Assembly: GCF_024622195.1 (NCBI RefSeq)
Contig: NZ_JANKBI010000002.1
Coordinates: 186,001 to 250,000 of the forward strand
DNA from: Murimonas intestini
GTDB taxonomy: Bacteria; Bacillota; Clostridia; Lachnospirales; Lachnospiraceae
Length of the DNA stretch: 64,000 nt
Reading direction: 5' to 3'
The translations under genes and the position numbers were made by a program. A model generated the notes under the pieces. That model was not told the origin of the DNA. It saw only the letters and a program-made list of their open reading frames with translations, and ran no database searches. Positions 49,133-59,010 of the stretch are shown piece after piece; positions within the stretch are counted from its first letter, which is position 1, and the number at the start of each line of letters is the position of its first letter.

Positions 49133-52100
49133 ATGGAAAAAATGTTCTTTGAGGTGTTCCCACAGCTGCAGCTGGGGGAACACCTTTCAGGCCTTTTTGC
49201 CCAGGTTGTGGTACCAAAGGTCACCATGACATCTGCAAAGGACCTGATACGTGTTTATATATCGAGCGAGAAGCTCATACATAAGAAATACATCCTGGAG
49301 ACAGAGCGGTCCATTAAGGACCAGCTCTTTTCTGCTGTAGATGTAAAGATCAAGATCATAGAGAAATTCATGCTGTCCAGGCAGTACACGCCGGAAAAGC
49401 TCATGCCTCTCTACAGGGAGAGTATCCTGCTGGAACTGAAGAATTATAATATTTTTGAGTTCAACCTGTTCAGGCAGGCCGATATAGAATTTCCGGAGCC
49501 TGAGCTTCTGAAGCTGACCATGGTTGACAGCGTGGTTGCGGAGGGAAAGGCGGAGGAGCTTATCAGAGTCCTGGAAAAGATATTTTGTGAGCGGTGCGGC
49601 ATGAACCTAAAGATCCAGGTGGAGATGAAAGAGCCGGTAGAGAGCAGGGCCAGAAGAAATTCAGAACTTCGCATTCAGCATGAGGTGGAGGCCATAGTGA
49701 GCCGTCTGGCGCCCGGAAAATCAGATGAGTACGGCGAGGACGGGGCAATGGCGGCAGGAGCAGAGGGCCTTGATACCTCCCGGACTTCCGGGGCGTCCCA
49801 GGGAGGGGAAGACGCTGCAAAAGGCAGCGCTGCAGCTTCAGCCAGACAGCCTGCCCGGGAGGCAGGAAAACAGGAAGCCGGAAAGGGGTTCCAGGGAAAC
49901 GGCAGGGGAGGAAAAGGGTACAGGAAGGATTTCGGAAGGAAGGGCGGCTTTGGAAGAGGCGATGCTTTTTCTGGCAGCTTTAAGAAATCAGATAATCCTG
50001 ATGTCCTCTATGGCAGAGATTTTGAGGAAGAGGCAATATCCATCGAACAGATATTAGGTGAGATGGGAGAAGTTGTGATAAAAGGCCAGGTTCAGAACAT
50101 TGAGACAAGAGACATTAGAAATGAGAAAACGATCATAATGATTGAGATCACGGATTTCACAGATACGATCGTAGTCAAAATGTTTGCAAGGACTGAACAG
50201 GTTCCGGATATCACTGCGGGGATCAAAAAGGGCGCCTTCTTAAAACTGAAGGGGGTCACTACCATTGATAAGTTCGATGGCCAGCTTACAATAGGCTCCG
50301 TAGTGGGCATTAAAAAAATAACAGATTTCAGGGTAGGGAGGAAGGATACGTATCCTGAAAAGAGGGTGGAACTTCACTGTCACACAAAGATGAGTGATAT
50401 GGACGGGGTCTCTGAGGCAAAGGATATAGTAAAAAAGGCATATTCCTGGGGACAGCCGGCAATAGCGATCACAGACCACGGTGTAGTGCAGTCTTTCCCT
50501 GATGCCAATCATGTCATGGATGACATTGATGCAGACTTCAGGAAAAAATATAAAGAAGAACATCCTGACGTGGACGACAAAGTTCTGAAGAAAATGAAGA
50601 GCCCGTTCAAAGTGATCTATGGGGTGGAGGGATATCTTGTAGATGATCTCCAGAAGCTGGCTGTGAACTCTAAAGGCCAGAGCCTGGATGATACTTATGT
50701 GGTATTCGACCTGGAGACAACAGGCTTCAGCCCTCTGACCTGCAAAATTATCGAGATCGGGGCAGTGAGGGTCACCGGGGGCAGGATAACAGAAAAATTC
50801 AGTACCTTTGTGAACCCCGAGGTGCCTATCCCATTCAGGATAGAAGAGCTGACGGGCATCAATGACAATATGGTACTGGATGCCCCTTTAATAGAAGAGG
50901 TACTGCCTAAATTCATGGAATTCTGCGGGGACGCAGTGATGGTGGCGCACAATGCGTCATTTGATATGAGCTTTATAGAGGAAAACTGTAAGCGCCAGGG
51001 TATAGCCACTGATTTTACTGTGGTTGATACTGTTTCCATGGCCAGGGTGCTTCTGCCCCAGCTAAACAGATTTAAACTGGATACTGTGGCCAAGGCGCTT
51101 CATGTTTCTCTGGAAAACCACCACAGGGCTGTAGATGACGCAGGATGTACGGCAGAGATATTTGAAAAGTTTGTGGAGATGCTCAAAGAGCGTGACATCC
51201 TGGATCTGGAAGGCCTTAATGAACTGGGAAGTTCTTCTGACAGCCAGATAAAGAAGCTGCCCAGTTATCATGCCATTATACTGGCGAGAAATGAGATAGG
51301 GCGCATTAATCTGTACCGCCTTGTATCTATGTCTCATATAGATTATTACCACAGGGTGCCCAGGATCCCCAAAAGCGTATTCATGGAAAACAGGGAAGGA
51401 CTGCTGCTGGGGTCTGCCTGTGAGGCGGGCGAGCTTTACCAGGCAGTGCTGAATAACAGGCCCCAGCAGGAAATTACAAGGCTGGCGGAATTTTATGACT
51501 ACCTGGAGATACAGCCTCTGGGGAATAACTCATTTATGATCAGGGATGAGAAGAGCGATATCGCTTCAGAAGAGGACCTGATCGCCATAAATAAGAAAAT
51601 AGTAAAGCTGGGCGAACAGTTCAACAAGCCTGTGGTTGCCACATGTGACGTACATTTCCTGGAGCCTGAGGATGAGGTGTACAGGAGGATCATCATGGCG
51701 GGAAAGGGCTTTAAGGACGCGGATGACCAGGCGCCTCTTTATCTGCGCACTACAGAGGAGATGCTCAAAGAATTTTCCTATCTGGGAAGTGAAAAGGCTG
51801 AGGAGGTTGTCATCACCAATACAAATAAAATAGCAGACATGTGTGAGAAGATATCACCCGTCCGTCCTGATAAATGTCCCCCTGTCATTGAAAATTCTGA
51901 CCAGACCCTGAGAGCTATCTGCTATCAGAAGGCTCATGAGCTGTATGGGGAAGAGCTGCCGGAGGTGGTAAGTGAGCGTCTGGAAAGGGAACTGAACTCT
52001 ATCATAAGCAACGGATTTGCCGTTATGTATATTATCGCCCAGAAGCTGGTGTGGAAATCAAACCATGACGGATATCTGGTTGGGTCACGCGGCTCTGTGG

Positions 52101-53770
52101 GTTCCTCATTCGTGGCAACCATGGCGGGGATCACGGAGGTAAATCCTCTGCGTCCGCACTACTATTGCGAAGAGTGCCACTATAGTGATTTTGATTCTGA
52201 GGATGTGAAGCCCTATGCGGGCAAGGCGGGGTGCGATATGCCTGACAAGATATGTCCAAACTGCGGGGCAGTGCTCAGGAAGGACGGCTTTGATATCCCC
52301 TTTGAGACGTTCCTGGGCTTCAAGGGAAATAAAGAGCCGGATATTGACCTGAACTTCTCAGGAGATTATCAGGGAAATGCCCACCGCTATACGGAGGTCA
52401 TCTTCGGTAAGGGGCAGACCTTCCGCGCAGGGACCATTGGTACGCTGGCTGATAAGACTGCTTTTGGATATGTGAAGAATTACTTCGAGGAGAGAGGGGA
52501 GAGAAAGCGTGTCTGTGAGATCAACAGGATCGTGCAGGGGTGTGTGGGAGTGCGCAGGACAACAGGGCAGCATCCCGGAGGTATTATTGTGCTTCCTCAC
52601 GGAGAGGAGATATATTCCTTTACTCCCGTGCAGCATCCGGCAAATGATATGACTACAGATATCACAACGACTCATTTTGACTACCACTCCATCGACCATA
52701 ACCTGCTAAAGCTTGACATACTGGGACACGATGATCCTACCATGATCCGTATGCTGGAGGACCTCACAGGGCTGGATGCAAAGAAGATCCCTTTAGATGA
52801 CCAGGAGGTTATGTCACTGTTTACAAGTACCCAGGCCCTTGGCATCACGCCTGACCAGATAGGCGGCTGTAGGCTGGGAGCCCTTGGGATCCCTGAGTTT
52901 GGCACAGATTTCGTTATCCAGATGCTTGAGGATACAAAGCCCCAGAGCTTTTCTGACCTGGTCAGGATATCAGGGCTTTCCCACGGTACTGACGTGTGGC
53001 TTGGAAACGCACAGACACTGATCCAGGAGGGAAAGGCAACGATCTCTACAGCTATCTGTACAAGGGATGATATTATGTCATATCTGATCCAGATGGGACT
53101 TGAAAGTGAACTTTCATTTACCATTATGGAGAGCGTCCGTAAAGGGAAGGGCCTGAAGCCGGAGTGGGAGACAGAGATGAAAAAGCACGATGTTCCTGAC
53201 TGGTATATATGGTCCTGTAAGAAGATCAAGTATATGTTCCCCAAAGCCCATGCGGCGGCGTATGTCATGATGGCATACAGGATCGCTTACTGCAAGGTAT
53301 TTTATCCGCTCGCCTACTATGCGGCGTTTTTCAGTATCAGGGCTTCAGCCTTCAGCTATGAGCTGATGTGCCAGGGCCAGGAAAAACTGCTCTATTACAT
53401 GGAGCAGTATGAGAAGCGGGGAGATGAGCTCTCAAAAAAAGAGCAGGATGCATATAAAGATATGAAGATAGTCAGGGAGATGTACGCCAGGGGATTCGAG
53501 TTTCTTCCCGTTGACATCTACAGGGCGCAGGCTAACAGGTTCCAGATCATAGACGGCAAGCTCATGCCTTCATTAAGTACAATAGAAGGCCTTGGGGACA
53601 AGGCCGCTGACGGTGTAGTGGATGCGGTGAAGGACGGTCCCTTCCTGTCAAAAGACGATTTCAGGGAGAGGACAAAGGTCAGCAAGACAGTGGTGGACCT
53701 GATGGAGGATCTGGGCGTGCTTCAGGGACTTCCGGAATCCAACCAGCTCTCACTCTTTGATTTTTCGTAA
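49133..53770 (+). CDS. polC: DNA polymerase III alpha subunit, Gram-positive PolC
   Basis: The 1545-residue replicative polymerase has an N-terminal domain, an OB fold (about 310-400), a PHP domain (ELHCHTKMSDMDG about 412), a DnaQ-like 3'-5' exonuclease (VVFDLETTGFS about 523), a zinc module (CEEC and CPNC, about 1012-1045), the polymerase core (PDIDLNFSGDYQ about 1070) and a helix-hairpin-helix end. It is slightly long because of a Gly/Ala/Arg-rich linker at about residues 197-289, rich in GRGGKGYRKDFGRKGGFGRG. Such linkers vary among clostridia. ispG lies 16 bases upstream in the same unit. Confidence 0.97.
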   Translation: MEKMFFEVFPQLQLGEHLSGLFAQVVVPKVTMTSAKDLIRVYISSEKLIHKKYILETERSIKDQLFSAVDVKIKIIEKFMLSRQYTPEKLMPLYRESILLELKNYNIFEFNLFRQADIEFPEPELLKLTMVDSVVAEGKAEELIRVLEKIFCERCGMNLKIQVEMKEPVESRARRNSELRIQHEVEAIVSRLAPGKSDEYGEDGAMAAGAEGLDTSRTSGASQGGEDAAKGSAAASARQPAREAGKQEAGKGFQGNGRGGKGYRKDFGRKGGFGRGDAFSGSFKKSDNPDVLYGRDFEEEAISIEQILGEMGEVVIKGQVQNIETRDIRNEKTIIMIEITDFTDTIVVKMFARTEQVPDITAGIKKGAFLKLKGVTTIDKFDGQLTIGSVVGIKKITDFRVGRKDTYPEKRVELHCHTKMSDMDGVSEAKDIVKKAYSWGQPAIAITDHGVVQSFPDANHVMDDIDADFRKKYKEEHPDVDDKVLKKMKSPFKVIYGVEGYLVDDLQKLAVNSKGQSLDDTYVVFDLETTGFSPLTCKIIEIGAVRVTGGRITEKFSTFVNPEVPIPFRIEELTGINDNMVLDAPLIEEVLPKFMEFCGDAVMVAHNASFDMSFIEENCKRQGIATDFTVVDTVSMARVLLPQLNRFKLDTVAKALHVSLENHHRAVDDAGCTAEIFEKFVEMLKERDILDLEGLNELGSSSDSQIKKLPSYHAIILARNEIGRINLYRLVSMSHIDYYHRVPRIPKSVFMENREGLLLGSACEAGELYQAVLNNRPQQEITRLAEFYDYLEIQPLGNNSFMIRDEKSDIASEEDLIAINKKIVKLGEQFNKPVVATCDVHFLEPEDEVYRRIIMAGKGFKDADDQAPLYLRTTEEMLKEFSYLGSEKAEEVVITNTNKIADMCEKISPVRPDKCPPVIENSDQTLRAICYQKAHELYGEELPEVVSERLERELNSIISNGFAVMYIIAQKLVWKSNHDGYLVGSRGSVGSSFVATMAGITEVNPLRPHYYCEECHYSDFDSEDVKPYAGKAGCDMPDKICPNCGAVLRKDGFDIPFETFLGFKGNKEPDIDLNFSGDYQGNAHRYTEVIFGKGQTFRAGTIGTLADKTAFGYVKNYFEERGERKRVCEINRIVQGCVGVRRTTGQHPGGIIVLPHGEEIYSFTPVQHPANDMTTDITTTHFDYHSIDHNLLKLDILGHDDPTMIRMLEDLTGLDAKKIPLDDQEVMSLFTSTQALGITPDQIGGCRLGALGIPEFGTDFVIQMLEDTKPQSFSDLVRISGLSHGTDVWLGNAQTLIQEGKATISTAICTRDDIMSYLIQMGLESELSFTIMESVRKGKGLKPEWETEMKKHDVPDWYIWSCKKIKYMFPKAHAAAYVMMAYRIAYCKVFYPLAYYAAFFSIRASAFSYELMCQGQEKLLYYMEQYEKRGDELSKKEQDAYKDMKIVREMYARGFEFLPVDIYRAQANRFQIIDGKLMPSLSTIEGLGDKAADGVVDAVKDGPFLSKDDFRERTKVSKTVVDLMEDLGVLQGLPESNQLSLFDFS

Positions 53771-53784
53771 CACAAAATTTTATA

Positions 53785-53813
53785 TTGTCCATACCCGGGA
53801 TTTGGTATATACT
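53785..53813 (+). promoter_or_regulatory. Promoter of alaA
   Basis: TTGTCC (53785-53790) and TATACT (53808-53813) are 17 bases apart. A leader of about 60 bases with a possible AGCCG/CGGCT stem follows. Confidence 0.65.
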
Positions 53814-53882
53814 AATGGACAGCAGTAATTTTTCAGCCGACGGGCTTTAGAGAAGGCGGCTACAAAAAGAGGAGTATCTATT

Positions 53883-55100
53883 ATGAGAATATTTGAAAAA
53901 TCTACGAAACTGGATAATGTGTGTTACGATGTGAGAGGCCCTGTTGTAGATGAAGCAAACCGCATGATTGAAGAGGGTATCGATATCCTGAAGCTCAATA
54001 TAGGAAACCCGGCTCCATTTGGTTTCCGCGCTCCGGATGAGATCATCCGGGAGATGGCGGGCAGCCTGACAGATACGGAAGGCTATTCTGATTCAAAGGG
54101 GATCCTTCCGGCAAGAAAGGCGATTGCAGAATACTGCCGGAAAAAGAATATCCCCAATGTGGAGATAGGAGATATCTATACAGGAAACGGTGTAAGCGAA
54201 CTCATTGTCATGGTCATGCAGGGACTTTTAAATGACGGGGATGAGATTCTGATGCCGTCACCTGATTATCCTCTCTGGACTGCAGCGGCAAACCTGTCAG
54301 GGGGCCGTCCTGTACATTATGTCTGTGACGAGAAGGCAGGCTGGTATCCGGACATGGATGATATCAAAAGGAAGATAACAGACAGGACAAAGGGTATCGT
54401 TATCATCAACCCCAATAACCCCACGGGAGCATTATACCCGAAGGAAGTGCTTGAGGAGATCGTACAGATAGCCAGAGAGCATGAACTGATCATTTTCTCA
54501 GATGAGATCTATGACAGGCTTGTCATGGACGGCAAGGAGCATGTCTCCATAGCTTCCCTGGCTCCCGATTTGTTCTGCATCACCATGAACGGGCTTTCCA
54601 AATCGCATAAAGTGGCAGGGTACAGAGTGGGATGGATGTGTCTGAGCGGCGATAAGTCAAAGGTCAAAGGATACATAGAGGGGCTGAACATGCTCTCATC
54701 CATGCGCCTGTGTTCTAATGTGCCTGCCCAGGCTATTGTAGCTCCGGCGCTGAAGGCAGCAGCCTGCCAGGATGACCTGCTGCTACCGGGAGGGCGTATT
54801 TATGAACAGAGAGAATTTATCTGTGACGCACTCAACAGCATTCCGGGAGTATCAGCAGTGAAGCCTTCTGCCGCTTTCTATATATTTCCAAAGCTGGATA
54901 TCAAACGCTTTAATATCAGGGATGATGAGCAGTTTGCCTTAGACTTCCTGAGACAGGAAAAGGTGCTTCTTGTCCACGGCAAGGGATTTAACTGGGAGGT
55001 GCCGGATCATTTCAGGATCGTTTACCTTCCGGAGATGGATGTCCTGGAGAAAGCCATGAAAAAACTGGAGATATTCCTCAGTACATACAGGCAGGTGTGA
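53883..55100 (+). CDS. alaA: Alanine (glutamate-pyruvate) aminotransferase AlaA
   Basis: The 405-residue protein is a fold-type I PLP aminotransferase. Long segments agree with the E. coli AlaA sequence as I recall it, for example LNIGNPAPFGF (about residue 38), IYTGNGVSELIV, IVIINPNNPTGA (about 175) and NGLSKSHKVAGYRVGWM (about 240; Lys forms the PLP link), and the total length is the same. It interconverts alanine and pyruvate using glutamate. It stands between polC and the patatin gene with its own promoter. Confidence 0.9.
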   Translation: MRIFEKSTKLDNVCYDVRGPVVDEANRMIEEGIDILKLNIGNPAPFGFRAPDEIIREMAGSLTDTEGYSDSKGILPARKAIAEYCRKKNIPNVEIGDIYTGNGVSELIVMVMQGLLNDGDEILMPSPDYPLWTAAANLSGGRPVHYVCDEKAGWYPDMDDIKRKITDRTKGIVIINPNNPTGALYPKEVLEEIVQIAREHELIIFSDEIYDRLVMDGKEHVSIASLAPDLFCITMNGLSKSHKVAGYRVGWMCLSGDKSKVKGYIEGLNMLSSMRLCSNVPAQAIVAPALKAAACQDDLLLPGGRIYEQREFICDALNSIPGVSAVKPSAAFYIFPKLDIKRFNIRDDEQFALDFLRQEKVLLVHGKGFNWEVPDHFRIVYLPEMDVLEKAMKKLEIFLSTYRQV

Positions 55101-55165
55101 TTCTGTCCCGGACAGAGTACGAAAAACAGTGAGGCATACCGTAATAACTTATAAGAGGTGGGAAA

Positions 55166-56020
55166 ATGGTAAATAATGCGGCGGTAATTCTGGAAGGCGG
55201 AGCTGTCAGAGGAGTCTTCAGTTCTGGAGTCCTGGATTATCTTATGGAGCAGGAATGCTATTTTAAATATGTGTACGGTGTCTCGGCAGGGTCCTGCAAT
55301 GCAGTGGACTTTGTATCCAGACAGCCGGGAAGGACCAGGGACTGTATTATCAGGAGCAAGGAGGACGGAAGTCTTATCAGCTTCAGAAATGCGATCAGGA
55401 ATAAAAGTATCTTCGATATGGATCTTTTATTTGAGAAAGACCCTGAGGGGAGCCATCCCTTTGACTATGATACCTTTTTTCATTCCAGGTCCAGGTGTGA
55501 GATCGTGCTGACGAACTGCCTGACAGGCAAAGCAGAGTATAAGACGGAGAACCAGGACAAAAAAAGGCTGATGCAGCTTTTAAGGGCATCGTGCAGTATC
55601 CCGCTGGGATCTCCCATGGTGTTTATAGATGGGGTGCCGTACCTGGACGGAGGAATAGCGGATTCTATCCCCCTCATCCATTCAATGAAGTCAGGCAATA
55701 AAAAGAATGTGGTAGTGCTGACAAGAAATAAAGGATACAGGAAGACAATATCCAGGAAACGGATGTCTGTATATGCTGCGGCATTTAAGAAGTATCCAAA
55801 ATTTGTAGAGGCCCTGTGCCTCAGGCCGTACTATTATAATCAGATCGTTACCTACATCGAAAAATGGGAGGAAGAGGGGAAGGTTTTCGTGATCAGGCCC
55901 CAGATAAAGCCTGTTTCAAGGACTGAGAGGGACCCGGAGGTCCTGACGGAGTTCTACAGGCACGGTTATGAACAGATGGAGAAACAATACCAGGACATGA
56001 TGGAATTTTTAAAAAAATAA
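55166..56020 (+). CDS. Patatin-like phospholipase
   Basis: The 284-residue protein has the patatin catalytic dyad: GVSAGS (GXSXG, Ser about residue 42) and DGG (Asp about residue 161), with the oxyanion loop GGAVRG near residue 12. Bacterial patatins of this short form (YjjU/RssA-like) hydrolyse lipids, but the actual substrate is unknown here. No signal peptide is present. GAGGTGGG precedes the ATG. It is followed by the yqeG gene after 30 bases. Confidence 0.88.
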   Translation: MVNNAAVILEGGAVRGVFSSGVLDYLMEQECYFKYVYGVSAGSCNAVDFVSRQPGRTRDCIIRSKEDGSLISFRNAIRNKSIFDMDLLFEKDPEGSHPFDYDTFFHSRSRCEIVLTNCLTGKAEYKTENQDKKRLMQLLRASCSIPLGSPMVFIDGVPYLDGGIADSIPLIHSMKSGNKKNVVVLTRNKGYRKTISRKRMSVYAAAFKKYPKFVEALCLRPYYYNQIVTYIEKWEEEGKVFVIRPQIKPVSRTERDPEVLTEFYRHGYEQMEKQYQDMMEFLKK

Positions 56021-56050
56021 TGCAGGATAATACAGGAAGGCGAATAAAAT

Positions 56051-56554
56051 ATGCTGGAATCATTTTATCCGGATGAATATCTGGATTCAGCCTATGTGAT
56101 TGATTATAAAAAGCTGTCTGAGGAAGGCTACAGAGGTGTGCTCTTTGATATAGACAACACCCTTGTGCCCCACGGGGCGCCGGCGGATGAGAAGGCGGCA
56201 GCTTTTTTTGAGATGCTGAGGAAGCTGGGTTTTTCAACATGTCTGATATCCAATAATAAAAAGAGCAGGGTCCAGCCATTTGCAGATGCCGTGGGTTCCG
56301 CATATATAGAGAATGCCCACAAACCTTCCAGAAAGAATTATCTGGAGGCGTGCAGAAAAATGGGTACAGACGCGAAAAACACTATATTTGTGGGAGATCA
56401 GCTCTTTACAGATGTCTATGGCGCTAAGAGGGCGGGAATCAGGTCAATTCTTGTCAAACCGATCCATCCTAAAGAAGAGATACAGATCGTGCTGAAACGC
56501 TATCTGGAAAAAATAGTTTTATATTTCTACAGAAAAAAGGAAAAAAAGAAATGA
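56051..56554 (+). CDS. yqeG: YqeG-family HAD IIIA phosphatase
   Basis: The 167-residue protein has the HAD motif I FDIDNTLVPHG (about residue 36), a motif II SNN at about 73 and motif IV GDQLFTDVYGAKRAG (about residue 114). This set and the length fit the YqeG family, often found with aroE/aroK or ribosome-assembly genes. Mitochondrial relatives dephosphorylate phosphatidylglycerol phosphate, so a lipid role is possible. Its stop overlaps the aroK start (ATGA). Confidence 0.9.
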   Translation: MLESFYPDEYLDSAYVIDYKKLSEEGYRGVLFDIDNTLVPHGAPADEKAAAFFEMLRKLGFSTCLISNNKKSRVQPFADAVGSAYIENAHKPSRKNYLEACRKMGTDAKNTIFVGDQLFTDVYGAKRAGIRSILVKPIHPKEEIQIVLKRYLEKIVLYFYRKKEKKK

Positions 56555-57066
56555 ACCACATCATACTGATCGGTTTTATGGGGAGCGGAAAGACAAGTGT
56601 GGGGAAAAAGCTGGCAAAAAACAGGAAGCTGGAGTTTGTGGACACTGACAAAATGATAGAAGAACAGTCCCATATGAAGGTTTCGGAAATATTTGCAGAG
56701 TATGGGGAGGAATACTTCAGAAATCTGGAGACACTGACCCTGAGGCAGCTCCTGGACTGTGAAAAAAGTCTTGTTATCTCTGTGGGAGGCGGTCTGCCTG
56801 TCCAGCCCCAGAACAGAGAGTACCTAAAAATGCTGGGAAGCGTAATCTATTTAAAGGCTTCTACCAGGACGCTCACGGAAAGACTGAAAGGCGATACGAG
56901 CAGGCCCCTGCTGGCAGAAGACTCAGGGGAGAGCCTGTCAGAGAAAATAGACCGGCTCAAATCAGGCAGGGAAGATATTTACAGAGAGGTGGCGGATTTT
57001 GAGATCACCACGGACAATAAAGGTTTCAGAAAAATAATAGAGGAGATTAACAGATATGTTGGATAA
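56551..57066 (+). CDS. aroK: Shikimate kinase
   Basis: The 171-residue protein begins with the P-loop GFMGSGKTSVGKKLA (about residues 6-20), has the shikimate-binding DTDKMIEE (about 32), EYFRNLE (about 55) and VSVGGGLP-like VISVGGGLP (about 77), and an Arg lid segment DTSRPLL. It phosphorylates shikimate in aromatic amino acid biosynthesis. It overlaps yqeG by four bases and pepP by 11 bases. Confidence 0.95.
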   Translation: MNHIILIGFMGSGKTSVGKKLAKNRKLEFVDTDKMIEEQSHMKVSEIFAEYGEEYFRNLETLTLRQLLDCEKSLVISVGGGLPVQPQNREYLKMLGSVIYLKASTRTLTERLKGDTSRPLLAEDSGESLSEKIDRLKSGREDIYREVADFEITTDNKGFRKIIEEINRYVG

Positions 57067-58123
57067 GAGAATCAGTGAAATATTAAAAGAAAAAAAATTG
57101 GATGCGATCCTTGTCTCTGACCCGTTTAATATGCGCTATATCACGGGATTCAGAGGAGGAGAAGGCTATGTATATCTCTCAGAGCAGAGGCAGGTCCTTC
57201 TGACGGATTCACGGTATACGACACAGGCCAGGGATGAAGCAGACGGATTTGAGATAGTCCAGGTGGATGGCACTGCTGATTATATTAAGCGCCTGTATGG
57301 TTTTATGCAGGAAGAAAATGTAAAAGTTCTCGGCTTTGAGGATGAACATCTGATCTATGTGAGCGTAAAGGGCCTGCAGGACGGATGCCCGGGAGTAGAA
57401 TTCGCGGCGCTGGGCGGTGCGCTGAACAGGCTGCGCATCATCAAGAATGAGACTGAGCTTAAGGCTCTCAGGCAGGCTGAGCATGTGGGCGATCTGGCAT
57501 TTGAAGAGATACTGAAGATCATCCGTCCGGGAATGACGGAGCTTCAGGTGGCTGCTGAACTGGAATATTCCATGAAAAAAAATGGCGCAGTGCGCACAAG
57601 CTTTGAGACGATCGTAGCTTCAGGCATTAATTCTGCCATGCCTCATGCCATCCCTTCAGAGAAGAAGATTGAATCCGGCGATTTTGTGACTATGGACTTT
57701 GGATGTATGATAGACGGATATTGTTCAGATATGACAAGGACCATAGTAGTTGGAAAAGCGGATGAGAAGCAGAAGGAGATCTATAATATTGTGCTCCAGG
57801 CACAGCTGGCTGCACTTGATGCAGTGAAAGCGGGCATGAAAGGCTCGGAAGTGGACAAGGTGGCAAGGGATATCATTTACAGCGCCGGGTATCAGGAGTG
57901 TTTCGGACATGGCCTGGGCCACAGCGTGGGCCTGTTTATTCATGAGGATCCGCGTCTGTCTCCGAAATGCCATGAGGTTCTGGAAGAAAATATGATACAG
58001 ACAGTTGAACCGGGCATCTATGTACCTGGATTCGGCGGCGTCAGGATTGAAGATATGATCATTGTAAAGAAAGACGGCCACGAGAATCTGACTCATTCTC
58101 CAAAAGAATTACTGGAAGTGTAA
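57056..58123 (+). CDS. pepP: Xaa-Pro aminopeptidase / dipeptidase, M24 family
   Basis: The 355-residue protein has an N-terminal creatinase-like domain and a pita-bread M24B domain. Metal ligands are the Asp of MDFGCMIDGYCSDMTRT (about residues 215 and 226), the His of GHGLGHSVG (about 287), and the Glu of TVEPGIY and GGVRIED. It removes residues next to proline from peptides. The start overlaps aroK by 11 bases. The order aroK-pepP-efp is common in Firmicutes. Confidence 0.92.
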   Translation: MLDKRISEILKEKKLDAILVSDPFNMRYITGFRGGEGYVYLSEQRQVLLTDSRYTTQARDEADGFEIVQVDGTADYIKRLYGFMQEENVKVLGFEDEHLIYVSVKGLQDGCPGVEFAALGGALNRLRIIKNETELKALRQAEHVGDLAFEEILKIIRPGMTELQVAAELEYSMKKNGAVRTSFETIVASGINSAMPHAIPSEKKIESGDFVTMDFGCMIDGYCSDMTRTIVVGKADEKQKEIYNIVLQAQLAALDAVKAGMKGSEVDKVARDIIYSAGYQECFGHGLGHSVGLFIHEDPRLSPKCHEVLEENMIQTVEPGIYVPGFGGVRIEDMIIVKKDGHENLTHSPKELLEV

Positions 58124-58130
58124 AAAACAG

Positions 58131-58159
58131 TTGAAAAAGTGTTTATTTTATTATAAAAT
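58131..58159 (+). promoter_or_regulatory. Promoter of efp
   Basis: TTGAAA (58131-58136) and TAAAAT (58154-58159) are 17 bases apart, just behind the pepP stop, so efp can be transcribed separately. Confidence 0.6.
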
Positions 58160-58217
58160 GGTATAAACTATGGGAATCGCGTAATTCCTGTATTTGAAAT
58201 TTAAGGAGGAATATTAA

Positions 58218-58775
58218 ATGATATCAGCAGGTGATTTTAGGAATGGCATTACACTGGAAATAGAAGGCAATGTTGTTCAGATTATTGAATTCCAGCATGT
58301 AAAACCAGGTAAAGGCGCTGCATTCGTTCGTACAAAGTTAAAAAATATAATCAACGGTGGTGTGGTTGAAAAAACATTCCGTCCTACAGAAAAATTCCCG
58401 CAGGCACGTATCGACCGCGTGGACATGCAGTATCTGTACAGCGACGGAGATTTATACCATTTTATGAATGTAGAGAATTATGAGCAGATCGCGCTTAATG
58501 AGGAAGCTATCGGGGATTCTTTAAAATTCGTAAAAGAAAACGAGATGGTCAAGATCTGTTCCTATAACGGAAACGTATTTGCCATTGAAGCACCATTATT
58601 TGTTGAACTGGAGATCACAGATACAGAACCGGGATTCAAGGGAGATACAGCCCAGGGAGCAACAAAACCGGCTGTAGTGGAGACAGGCGCAAGTGTTAAT
58701 GTGCCGCTGTTCGTAGAGCAGGGTGACAAGATCAAGATCGACACACGTACAGGGGAATATCTCTCCAGAGTATAA
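58218..58775 (+). CDS. efp: Elongation factor P
   Basis: The 185-residue protein starts MISAGDFRNGITLEIEGN and has the modification loop KPGKGAAF, with Lys32 at its tip, followed by two OB domains and the C-terminal signature-like KIDTRTGEYLSRV. It rescues ribosomes stalled at polyproline. The loop has Lys, as in many Firmicutes where it is modified by unknown or aminopentanol groups. AAGGAGG precedes the ATG. Confidence 0.97.
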   Translation: MISAGDFRNGITLEIEGNVVQIIEFQHVKPGKGAAFVRTKLKNIINGGVVEKTFRPTEKFPQARIDRVDMQYLYSDGDLYHFMNVENYEQIALNEEAIGDSLKFVKENEMVKICSYNGNVFAIEAPLFVELEITDTEPGFKGDTAQGATKPAVVETGASVNVPLFVEQGDKIKIDTRTGEYLSRV

Positions 58776-58807
58776 GTTTATCCCGAGCAGATATGCGATA
58801 GGATTTC

Positions 58808-58841
58808 AGCTGTCTTTGCCGTTTGGCGAAGGCAGCTTTTT
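58808..58841 (+). terminator. Terminator of efp
   Basis: AGCTGTCTTTGCC and GGCGAAGGCAGCT pair around GTTT with two wobbles, followed by a T-run. Confidence 0.85.
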
Positions 58842-58885
58842 AAAGCTTAAAAATATATCACATTTTGCTGTCACTTAAAAACTAC

Positions 58886-58914
58886 TTGCAATAAGTTACT
58901 GCATGTGATATAGT
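58886..58914 (+). promoter_or_regulatory. Promoter of the DUF5688-like gene
   Basis: TTGCAA (58886-58891) and TATAGT (58909-58914) are 17 bases apart, with TG shortly before the -10. The leader of about 90 bases holds two small stems, ATAGAA/TTCTAT (58922-58943) and GTGCG/CGCAC (58956-58967). Confidence 0.55.
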
Positions 58915-59010
58915 TTACAACATAGAAAGTCTTTATGTTCTATATATCTTATCTTGTGCGTTCGCACGGCATTCCAATTAATTAAAATTAAAAAAAGGAA
59001 GGATGGTTGA

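Noticed and set aside
53824..53838. A 15-base string AGTAATTTTTCAGCC downstream of the alaA promoter is repeated at 59984-59998 downstream of the tRNA-Arg promoter.
   Set aside because: In 64 kb about two coincidental identical 15-mers are expected, and the string is AT-rich; flanks do not match. Similar position behind -10 boxes is suggestive but not enough.
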